Positions 33,711 to 43,235 of a DNA stretch of 64,000 nucleotides are shown one piece after another. Numbering within the stretch: position 1 is the stretch's first letter; each line of letters starts with the position of its first letter. This DNA comes from Gnetum montanum (Eukaryota > Streptophyta > Gnetopsida > Gnetales > Gnetaceae): NCBI GenBank assembly GCA_015680685.1, contig MNCI01018932.1:803834-867833 (forward strand), written 5' to 3'. Below the pieces are notes generated by a model. That model made no database searches. It was given only the letters and a program-made list of their open reading frames with translations, and was not told where the DNA came from. The position numbers and the translations under genes were made by a program.

Positions 33711-34595
33711 TGATGAGTGGCAAGGTACCCCTACACTCAACCATATGAATATGAGCATTCATGCACAATCTGGTCGAACTTCATAGATGGGCTACTTATG
33801 GTATCTAGATAGTTACTTGATCATAGTTCGTTGTCTTCCCACATAGAATAGTATTTATGTTGTCACATATGGTTTAGTCTAGAGTGAGGTGTAGGATGTG
33901 GTTCTAAACTACTGCTACTCCTAGAGGCAATGGAAAATAACTTTAATTAGATTAAGGAGGAGAGAGAGAGAGAGAATCTAACTACAAGGAAACTAGAGGA
34001 GAGAATCTAATCTAGCCTAAGTGTAATGAGTATATGTTCCTTAATCATCCATACACATCTTGGACCTCATGTACCACTACCAATGGGATTACTAAGCGCA
34101 TGTCCTAGGTATGCTACTAGGTTACCAAGTAGTTACACTTAAATGCTCGTGGTTAATTCATACTCATTCCATGATTAATAATAGGATAGGAAATGAGGGT
34201 GAGTGATATTAATTACAAAAGTAATAAATAATAATTAAACTAAAACTAAGTGAGTGCTGTAATGATGAAGTAATCTCAATCTTTATTGCTAGTCATGTGT
34301 GTGTCCAAGTACGTCACACTCGAATAAAGGTTCTGTATAACTACAATCACCACACTATGGGCATGCATTGGGAGAAAGGGTTGAGAAGAACTAACAAATG
34401 ACTAAAAAACAAATTGACTAAGAACTAATTCCTAACTAACTTTCCCATGTGCCCACATGTGTATTTTTAGGCCCACAAAGGAGTCACGATATTGTGTATC
34501 TAATATCATTGTTTAGGTCACGATATCGCATACTTGATATTATGGATATGATATCATGGGTCCGATATTGAAGCCTAAAAAATTATGGTTCATCA
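33711..34595 (-). repeat. 5' LTR of element F
   Basis: 885 bases, partner of 25,783-26,674, with the same ends. The GATATC cluster is at 34,502-34,570, but the TATA box has decayed to TAAAAATA (about 34,462-34,469). The GA repeat is at about 33,960-33,977. Confidence 0.9.
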
Positions 34596-34600
34596 AGGGT
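34596..34600. repeat. Target-site duplication of element F, right copy
   Basis: agggt, identical to 25,778-25,782. Confidence 0.9.
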
Positions 34601-35516
34601 CAAGCATAGGAACAATTTTTGGGATCAATGAAAGGTGCAAAAGTAAAGCAAACTACTGATCTTGGTCATCGAAGGGACATCAAAGCTAAAATGAAGGTTG
34701 ATGTCAAGTTTTTGGAGCTTCTAGAGGAATTTGGAGGCATTTCCCAAGTGTCATGTTGTCTACGCTACATAGCGTGATGGAGCGTAGTGTGAACACTTAG
34801 AAAATTTTTGTAGATTTTGACTTGTCATGTTGTCTATGTTATGCAGCATAGCAGAGCATAGCATAAGTACTTTGTCAGGTTTTGATGAAATTTGCAATGT
34901 TTCTCCATGGCACATTGATCACATTCTAGGGTATAGTAGGACCGGCAATCTTGAAAGTTAGAAAATTGCCAAATTCATCTTCCATGTTTAGATAGCTTGA
35001 CAGAGTTCTTGTCCAACACTTAGAAAAAGTTGGCCCTAAAACCTATGTCATGCTGGCTATGCTGTGTATCATAGCAGAGTGTGATAGGCCCGAAAGGTAG
35101 AAAAATTTCCAAATTGTTTCATCTATCCTAAGCACTTTTGACATTCTCTAGCCTAGTACTTGGATGGACTGGCAACTAGGACATGTCTCAATCTAGGTGA
35201 GTTGAAGAGTGTAGCGAGCTTGACAACCCGAGAGATAGGAAATTTTCCAAACTATCTAGTCCATACCAAGTAGATATTGACCACTTCTAGCTTGACATTT
35301 GTGTACATTGGTCATGGAAGTGTGTGCTACACTGGCTATGCTAGGGAGCATTGTAGGTAGACTTAGAGAAAAATTTTGCAAAAAATAGGAATTCTAGTGT
35401 GCTATGCTATCTACATTGCACAACGTGACACAAAACTTAGAAAATTTTTTCCCAAGTTTTGACACTTAGACAAATTTTCCATGGAACTGTAGAAGCCCAA
35501 AATTGGTGGTGTTTCA
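34601..35516 (-). repeat. 3' LTR of element E, right part
   Basis: It continues the LTR broken at 25,782 and matches 50,488-51,405 (start CAAGCATAGGAACAAT against CAAGCGTAGGAATAAT). It ends TGGTGGTGTTTCA. It holds the U3 array of short palindromes (for instance ACGCTACATAGCGT at 34,768-34,781), each followed by ACTTAGAAAATTTTT-like text, over about 34,745-35,480. Confidence 0.85.
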
Positions 35517-35529
35517 TTGGCCCCTATTC
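35517..35529 (-). promoter_or_regulatory. Polypurine tract candidate of element E
   Basis: Minus strand GAATAGGGGCCAA, directly before the 3' LTR. Confidence 0.5.
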
Positions 35530-37069
35530 ATTGATGTTTGGAGGAGTGGCCTGAGAGACATTAAAAAAGAATAAGAAACACCATGATGAACATGACATCA
35601 ACACCATTTGTTAGTGCCTACTTAGATAATGCTTCATTATACTTGAGAGTGCCAAGAGAATGAGGTATTGGTAGGGAACAGGTTAGGGAGCTGGGTCAAG
35701 GGATAATGGATGAAGAGGATAATTGCAGGATGCCACACCACAATGGTTTATCACCAAATCATGATCCCTCATCGAAGTACTTATGAGGGAGTCAGCATGT
35801 AGAGGTGGCTTACCCTTTGTTTTTTGACCTCTTGTCAAAGTGTTTGTGAGATGGTTGATCCAAGGCCAGACCAGTTGTGAAACAAAAACTATGCCATTTG
35901 ACTTGGGCACTTGACTCATCCCATTTTCTTTTCTCCCTTTTCTCTTTCTTTTTCTATTCTTCTTTTTCTTTGATTTCTTTCCTTTTTTTCACTTTTTTTT
36001 CTTTTTTATTGTTGGGTGAACTATGTGCCACATTTGCTTAGAGGCAACCATGTCACATCTATAGGATAGGTGTTTTCTCCCGAGGATAAGTTGTGTTATA
36101 TTTGTTTTAGGCTTTGACCAACCCACAAAGGCTCCCCATGGGATGAGTTGCATTACGTCCATCATGAGTTTAGTGGCTAACTGTAGGAAAGGGTTTCATA
36201 TGCATTGATGAATCTTGCAAGGGAGATTGCAAGATCAAGAGGTAGAGGTTAGTTTGGCTGAGGGGATAGTAGGGATGTGCACTCTTAAGTAGCTAGGCGA
36301 GCTAAAGAAGACACATCAAAAAAATGTAATGCCTTGCCATTGTGATAAAACACACCCTTGAATGGTTCCACCTAGGCTTCATCCTGCAAACACAACATAG
36401 AGAAAACAAGAAAAAAAACCACCATGTGAGATGAGGATGAAGTCATGTTTGCTTGGGGAATTGCAAGGGCTACAAGTGTTGTGTCAATTACATGCAATGT
36501 CCAAAGCAGGAAGGCTAGTATAGGCATTAGTGGTGGTAGGCTAGAAAACTCTAGCAGCCACACTAGAAGTGAGCACTCAAGTGGCTAGGAGCAATGGTGA
36601 TGCAGGTGCTCAAGAGTTTTCATTGAAGAAAGGATCCAGGAAACCCAACAACATGGCAGAGAATCATGCTACTGGATGTTCTTCCAAGCTCAAGCAATGG
36701 TGAGCACCAAAGGATGGTAGTGTTATGGCTAGGTGATAGGACTACTAGGACTCCAGCAAATGTTTTTGATGGTGAGAGATATGGCCAAAATGATTAGCAG
36801 TGGTGGTGGTAGCTCTGGAAAGTTAGTAAGATGTCAAATGACATCTCTGGAAGATCAGCAAGATGCTAGGGATAGTGATGTTGAAAATGTCCTAGATGAT
36901 TTTTCCTTGATGATGTGAACTTTATTTTAGAACTACAACACCCCATCCCATTCTACCCAAGATGTGTGGGTACGCGATAGAAGATGGAAGATTGAAAGTA
37001 TTCTCAGTTGCTTGTTCATAGAACTATGTATGTTGAACTGTAGGCTCTAAACTGAAAACCTAGTTTTAG
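35530..37069 (-). other. 3' noncoding region of element E
   Basis: Lies between integrase and the 3' LTR. A T/C-rich stretch occurs at 35,925-36,015 on plus. Several frames of 60-78 residues on either strand (for instance 35,683-35,919) show no motif I know. Part of an extra ORF could be hidden here. Confidence 0.45.
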
Positions 37070-37385
37070 GTCTTATTAGATCACTTATTATGCTAGATTA
37101 AGGTGCTAGCAGACCATGTTCCCAGTTTAAGGTCTAGGCAGATCACGATGTGCTAGTGTAAGATCCTAGCAGACCATTGTGCTAGTTTAACATTGTAGCG
37201 AATGGTGGATGGTCAATTGAAGATCATAGAAGACCATGATATGGGTGCCAGTTTAATGTCATATCCCAAGGACATTCTATGCTAGTTTAACATCATAGTA
37301 CATAATCTGTGCTAGTTTAACATCATAGTGGATGTTCTATGCCAGTTTAACGTCACAGTGGATGGTCTACTTACCTTGCTTTTGT
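37070..37385 (-). repeat. Minisatellite after integrase of element E
   Basis: About nine degenerate units of 25-38 bases built on TGCTAGTTTAACATCATAG with a variable tail (GTGGATGGTCTA, GCAGACCAT). Related units stand at 41,050-41,075 and 46,480-46,560. Tandem repeats near the 3' end of pol are known in Ogre-type elements. Confidence 0.7.
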
Positions 37386-37389
37386 TGTT

Positions 37390-38560
37390 GATGTGATACT
37401 ACATGTCTTTTGTAGTACATTTTCAAGTATGAGTGGTTAACAGGATTGATAAACTCATTTCCATCTAGATCAACAAGCTTGAAGGCTCCATTGTCATATG
37501 CTTTAGTGATCAAGAAATGCCCTTTCTAGTTGGCTGAGAATTTGTTTACGGGCTTGCAAATGACCTTGAGGACTAAGTCCCCTTTCTTGATTAGGTGTTG
37601 ATGCTAATTGTGGTAGTGCTTTTGCCATTGCTTCTCTTGATACCACTTGATGTGATCAAGTGTTTGCATGTGCTCCTCCTCTATAGAGTCGATGTTGATG
37701 GTTCTCAACTCATTGTTCTAAATCTCATCAATGAAGTTTGAGAGGATCATGCAGAGTGATTTGACTTCCAATTCAAGAGGCAACACTACTTTATAGCCAT
37801 ACACAAGACTATGATGTTTTACCTATCATAGTTCTAAATGTCGTATGGTAGGCCCATAGTGCGTAGACTATTTGTTCATGCCATTGTTGCTTGCTATTGT
37901 TAATCATCCTCTTTAGAAGATTGATGATGACATTGTTTGTAGCCTCCACTTGACCGTTCACTTGAGGGTAGTATGGTGATAAAAAAGAGTGCTTAATGCC
38001 AAGGTTTTCACACAAGGCTTTGGTTTCTACACTACTAAATTTTGGTCCATTGTCTATCACTATAGTCATGGGGAGACCAAATCAGGTCACTATGTTTTCA
38101 AGAATGAACTTGAAAACTTGTTGTAATGTTGTCTTCCTAAGGGGAATAGCTTCAAACCACTTTGTGAAATACTTAGTTGCAGTAATGGTGAAGCTACATC
38201 CTCTTAAAGACTTAGGTGTTATAGGCCCTATGATGTCCAACCCCAAACATTGAAATGGCCACGTGATCTACGTAGTATGAAATTTAGTAGGTGACACATG
38301 CATTAGGTTCCCATGCCACTGACACACGACACATGTCCTAACCTTGGAGATGTAGTTGCACTCCATGTAAGGCTAATAATAGCCTAGACATCTGATTTTT
38401 TCTCCCATTTCCCTAGGAGCTATATGACCCCCACATAATCCTTCATGCACTTGGTCAATGATCTTTTGTGCTTCACTACCACTAATGCAAGTTAACAATA
38501 TTCTATCATAAGATCAATGACATAAGCTACTGTCACCTATGAGGACATACTACCATGCTC
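37390..38560 (-). pseudogene. Integrase of element E
   Basis: Inserts the element DNA. The zinc-binding part is complete in appearance: VHEGLCGGHIAPREMG, then VRTCVVCQWHGN. The core keeps all three catalytic acids: LDIIGPI (Asp), VIDNGPKF (Asp, in the open frame 37,809-38,069) and NGQVEATNNVI (Glu). ALWAYHTTFRTMIG follows, as in gypsy integrases. Beyond about 37,810 the frame breaks and decays into the minisatellite. Few stops lie in the first 250 residues, so this is one of the better kept domains here. Confidence 0.82.
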
Positions 38561-38759
38561 ATTTTCATACTGCATCCTTTTGGGAAAATGTTAAGTTTTG
38601 TGGGGGCTCTCCCTATTGGAGGTATGCTTTAATATCATCATACCACTCTTGGGCATGAGCTGTACTTATGGATGTGATGCTTGTTACATGAGTATAAGTT
38701 TAGTACAATCCATTATTGAAGTAGGAAAAGTGGAAAACTTGTTTGATGCTATGCTTAAG

Positions 38760-39120
38760 GCTAAAGTAGCTAGTGCGTTAGCTATGAAATTTTCATTGTA
38801 GGGGATATGTTGGACACCTATGGTTGCAAATTGTTTAAGAAATTATTTTGCCAAATCATAGTAAGGTTGTAGATGTTATGCCTTACAAGTGTACACATTT
38901 GTGACTTGGTTAATAACTAGTTGCAAATCACCTTAGACTACTATGTTTTAGATTCCTAACTCCTGAGATGCTAAGATGCCTCTAAGTAGACCTTTGTACT
39001 ATACCATGTTATTTGTACAAAGAAATACAAAGTGATATGCAAAGGATTGGATCACCCTAGAGGGGAATATGATAATGGTAGTAGCACTACCACCTTGTGT
39101 GGTCAAAGCACTGTCAAAGT
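38760..39120 (-). pseudogene. Second (archaeal-type) RNase H of element E
   Basis: This extra RNase H behind the usual one is diagnostic of Tat-lineage elements. Visible: LHFDSALTTQGGSA (first Asp), FLCTNNMVQYKGLLRG (relatives read NNVAEYEALL; the Glu is lost), VVQGDLQLVINQV (Asp), LQPYYDLAKQFLKQF and HIPYNENFIANALATLA (last Asp now Asn). A strong match in order and spacing. It is broken by single TAG codons and joins the integrase through a short linker. Confidence 0.78.
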
Positions 39121-39223
39121 GCAAAATGGCCTTGAAATTTGCAAGTACTTGGCTTATACTATTGACATGCTCATTCGGGAATTCTAGATCTATCATTACC
39201 TGATTATCTATGAGTGAAGTCAT

Positions 39224-39620
39224 GAGTTATGCAACTATTGCTTGACCTTTTGTGGATTCTTGCACTATGTAGTGTAGGTTAAACTCCGTGGTTATTGCCT
39301 TCCACCTTGCTATTATACTACTTTCATATATGTTTTTTGTAATAGCCCTAAGTACATTGCTCTTGCAGATGGCACTAACTTGATTGTAGAAAAGGTAGTG
39401 TCACCACTTTTAAAGCATAAAGACTAAGGTGAGACAATTTTTCTCCACATTGTTATACTTTACCTTGTGTGCTACTAATGCATGGCTTAAGTAGTAATTA
39501 GGAACCTCTAAGCCATCATCTCACTTTTGACAAAGCAAGGAAGTAATGGATATGTTTGAGGTTGTAAGGTAAATGTAAAAGTGTTTATCTCTTTGTGAAG
39601 GATAGACTATTGGAATTTGA
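39224..39620 (-). pseudogene. RNase H domain of element E
   Basis: Follows reverse transcriptase: CQETFDNLKKELAQIPIVYP, then FYIYLTTSNISITSLL where the catalytic Asp would be expected (relatives have YL-[AS]-S), then YYLSHALVAHKVKYNNVEK. The rest, up to 39,224, is frameshifted. Degenerate, as this domain often is in Tat elements that carry the second RNase H. Confidence 0.65.
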
Positions 39621-40871
39621 GCTAGCTCCTTTTTTAGGTTGTCAAATGTCTCTTGGCATTGAGTTGTCCACTCAAGGTTGATCCCCTTTTTAAGCAAATG
39701 TTGCATTGGTTGTAACTTATTAGTCAGCCTTTTGATAAACCTACTTATGAATTGTATCCTACCTTGTAACCTACGTAACTCTTTAAGTTTTTCTTGTAGC
39801 GTCATGTTGGTGATAACCTTGATCTTGTTGGGGCCTATATGTATTCTTGCTTTCGATCTCAAAAAGCCTAACATGCAACCAATTTTGATGACAAAGACAT
39901 ACTTTTTGGGATTAAGCCTAAGGTCATGTCTATGGTAATGTTTGAGGACATGGTCCAAGTCATTCGCGTGGTCATGAGCCATTTTGGACTTAACTGCTAT
40001 ATCGTCAATGTAGTCATCAAGAAATTCTAATAAATAGTCACTAAAGATGTATGTCATTGCATGTTGATATGTTTCTCCTGTGTTCTTTAGTCCAAAGGTC
40101 ATCATTATATAAAAAAATGTACCCTAGGGGGTCAGTAGTGGTAAGCTGGTGCTCTGGGTTAATGCAAATTTGGTTGTACCTTGAGAACCCATCCATGAAG
40201 GATAACAAGGCATGATTGGCCATAGTATCGATGAGTTGGCCAATACTAGGCAATGGAAAATCATCTTTAATAATTTCCTTTTTTAGGTCCTAAAAGTCTA
40301 TGCAAATTCATGTACTTCTATTTTTCTTGGGGACAACTATGATATTTGAAACCCAGTTTGCATAATCAACTACCCGAATGAAATTAGCTTTCTAAAGCTT
40401 AGTGATCTCATTGCAAATGGCCAATGTGACCTCAAGCTTAATTTTATGATCCTTTTGTTTAACTGATTTAATGCGTGGATCTAGGATAATGTTATGCTAT
40501 ATTATACATGGGTCTAAGCCTAACATGTCCTTGTAAGACCATGTGAATGCCTTGACAGTGTTACTAAGGACTTTAAAGATGATTTTTTGGATTTGAGGCT
40601 CTAGTAAGAAGCTAAGTTTCAATGTTTTTGTCTTACTTTTGCATGTTGTTACAAGCACTTTTATGAGGGGATCCTCGGTCATGTCACCTGCTTCTAAGTC
40701 TAGAGCTCGAACTAGATGTTTTGGCCAATCTAGTGACATCTCTACGGATACTATGTTGGTGTCATAGATAAGCGGTTCAAAGTCCAAAAGTTTTGTGTTT
40801 ATGTATCTCATGAGTTTTCCATTAGGTCCAGTGAAGGCTAATGATGAATGAAGACTCTCGTATGTGTTCAT
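39600..40871 (-). pseudogene. Reverse transcriptase of element E (Tat lineage)
   Basis: The linker frame 40,497-40,871 ends with FTWSYKDMLGLDPCII, matching the FAWSYEDMPG entry of Tat RTs. It is followed by WVSNIVVVPKKN, DDFPLPSIGQLIDTMANH, LSFMDGFSRYNQI, then after a frameshift near 40,105 MTFGLKNTGETYQHAM and the catalytic box DYIDDIAVKSK with both Asp kept. The frame 39,521-40,105 runs on through the thumb (LRRLQGRIQFISRFIKRLT). The word GLKNTGETYQHAM is characteristic of Tat against Athila (GLCNAPATFQ). Confidence 0.85.
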
Positions 40872-41049
40872 TTTTCAAAAGATCCTACAAATTAACCAGA
40901 AAAATGTTAAGCTGCACTTGTTTTAATAAAGGAAAATGCATAAAATAAGGAAAACAATGCTATGAGAATTAACTATGCAGTATCTAAAGTGATTTATTTA
41001 TGTATATTGTATTATTTTTTGTGTTCTTTCTTGTATCCTCGATTGATCA

Positions 41050-41075
41050 CAAAATTACTAGTTTAAGATCATAGT
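41050..41075. repeat. Isolated minisatellite unit at the left edge of the opposite-strand gene
   Basis: CTAGTTTAAGATCATAGTGG, the same unit as in 37,070-37,385. Together with 46,480-46,560 it brackets the segment carrying the plus-strand gene. Confidence 0.55.
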
Positions 41076-41346
41076 GGACCATAGGCTATGTATGGGGTGT
41101 AAGTTTAAGCAAAGCTTGAAATGTTTGAAACATGGGATCAAGTTGAATGTTTATCGAGCAAGTAGAAAATGAAAAAAAATTTCTAATTGTAAGAAGCTGA
41201 AAAAGTTAGAAAAATTTTCTAACTTTTGGTGTTACGCTACGTGGGACATGGGATGTTCTGTGTTATGTGTAGGACATGGAGCATCCCACATTACGCATGG
41301 GACATAGGACATACCAGGAGGGTGACATGTCATTTGACCCTAAAGG

Positions 41347-41356
41347 GTATAAAATA
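41347..41356 (+). promoter_or_regulatory. Possible TATA box of the opposite-strand gene
   Basis: GGTATAAAATAG on the plus strand, 1.9 kb upstream of the first exon I can support. The strand reads TATTTTATA in reverse, so use on the other strand is not excluded. Confidence 0.35.
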
Positions 41357-43235
41357 GAGGTTTTACCCATAGTAAACCTGTAATTTTCACTGTTAGAGCC
41401 AACAATCATCCAAGCATAGTGTGGCCAAGGTAGAGTGTAGCATCCATAGAGGAAAGCTAGAGCATGAAAACAAGAGAGCTAGAGTGTGACAATAAGAAGA
41501 TGGCATGTAGGAGTGAGCATAGAGACCCTGGCTTTGCCAACATTGATGAAGGTGAGTGCACCCTATGGTGTCTTCCCAAGGCATGTGTTGAGGAGTGCCA
41601 AGAGATGCCATTTTCCAAGTAGGCCATCATGCTACACTCATGGTTTTTGATTCCTCCCTACTTCTTATGCATTTAGGCTTTGAGTTTTGGAGGTTTGAAA
41701 GGAAATTTGCCATGGGCACGGGCCACCATCACTGCCATGACCACTGTGTCATGGCTAGGGAGGGATTGCATGCCATGGATCTTGCTTTCCTCCTTTTTCT
41801 TTTATTTGGAGATAGGATTAGGGGGTGTCTTGGACCATAGTGCTAGGTAAGGGTTTTGCCAAGGGTTTCTAAGCATTCAGCGCCATGTGATGGGCTAAGA
41901 TTTTCTGTAACACACCACGTCATGGGATAGAATAGGGGTTTTACGTGTACCATTAGCATAGCACATCAGAAGGGTTTTGGGTGCCCTATGTGCCATGTTG
42001 CATAACAAGGGTTTCTTGCATGTCCTGCACTAAAGGATGGGAAAGGGTTTTCTATGTGTCCCATGCCAAGGGACAAGACTTGGCTAAGGCCATGGTTGTC
42101 AAGCTCTAGGCATCCCTATGAGTGTGAAAAAAGGTTAGAAAAGTTTTTGGCATTGCTACATTCAAAGTTTGAAAAATTTTTCACGTTCTGCCATTATCAT
42201 GCTCCCAAGGAACATAACAAACACTTGGAAAATTTTTGCAACTTTCTTTTTGGCAACTCTGTAGTTGTCATGCTTCCTCAGAGCATGACTAACACTTAGA
42301 AAAATTTTAAATTTTTTTTACATCTAAGATTGTCACTCTCCCTATGAGTGTGACAAATAGTTAGAAAAAATTTCAAAAGTTTTTACTAGTCTACAATTGT
42401 CACATTCTCTAGGAGCATGACAAGTACTTAGAAAAGTTTTCAAAATTTTTTCTAGTTGTTCTAGTATCATCACACTCCTTGGCAATGTGACAAACACTTA
42501 GAGAAAAATTTACTTGGAAAATGTCATGCTCTGCAGGGAGCATGACCAATTGTTAAAATTTTTTTTAAGTTTTTTCTTAATATTATAACATTTAGAAAAC
42601 CTGTGAACATTAGTTTTTTTTATATTATTTTATGCATTTCTTATCTATTACTTTTGTTATTTTTGTTACCCTTTTCCAATACTGATGCTTTTGTTACTAC
42701 AGTATTACAAGGTCTTGCTTAAACTTGCCCTCATTATGGTTGAACTAGTGGGGATCTTGTGTTGTATAAGTCAGCCCATGTCAAATGTCCCCCACACCAC
42801 ATGCACACATAGGATACTAGGTAGTCTAGTTTCAAGAGGGTGCATAGGAATTCTTAGAATTCCTACTTCGCCACTTTAGTGTGATTATATGATCACACTT
42901 GTCCATTGAAGCAGTAGGTGTCCTACTCGAGACATTGCTACCTAGTGCAAACTAGGGCATCTTAAAGTTCATGTCAAATCAACCTACTAAAGGTGAAGTG
43001 GCAGGGAGCTTGAGCCAACATCCAAGAGGCCTCAGGCTATTTTCTTGGATATGGGAGATGCTCGAGTTCTAGTGTTATCATAAATACAACACTATATTCC
43101 TTGCCCTTCAGGTGGGCATGACCTTCTAGAACCCACCTAGAATAGTTTACTACACTAGAGGGTGAGCTCTATTGTGATTTTTTTACCTACTATACCATGA
43201 CTTAGAATGATTACTAATTTTTTGCTTATTGCCAG
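41357..43235 (+). other. Unresolved 5' part of the opposite-strand gene
   Basis: No exon chain can be read here. A possible acceptor TTACTACAG lies near 42,702, followed by an open frame (42,685-42,879). The stretch 41,220-42,150 repeats GGGACATGGGATG-like words. Confidence 0.3.
42267..42546. repeat. Array of hairpin-forming units
   Basis: Five inverted repeats at 42,267-42,289, 42,332-42,354, 42,399-42,421, 42,470-42,490 and 42,523-42,546. Examples: arms GTCATGCT/AGCATGAC in the first and GTCATGCTC/GAGCATGAC in the last. Each is followed by ACTTAGAAAAATTTT-like text. Period is 53-71 bases. The design is that of the U3 arrays in the E and A LTRs. Confidence 0.75.

Larger units (their letters stand above)
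25783..34595 (-). mobile_element. Element F: non-autonomous Athila-like element with gag and extra ORF, no pol
   Basis: 8.8 kb, bounded by LTRs 25,783-26,674 and 33,711-34,595 and a perfect 5-base duplication. In transcript order: primer site 33,691-33,709, gag 31,553-33,577, A/T-rich and noncoding spacer to about 30,190, internal promoter-like module 30,094-30,185, extra ORF 26,842-29,575, polypurine tract 26,675-26,686, 3' LTR. Between gag and spacer there is no trace of protease, RT, RNase H or integrase, so mobility would have depended on a helper such as C or D. In one 88-base LTR stretch aligned by eye I count about 16 differences, nearly all transitions, so it is old although the youngest insertion of the cluster. 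Confidence 0.88.
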
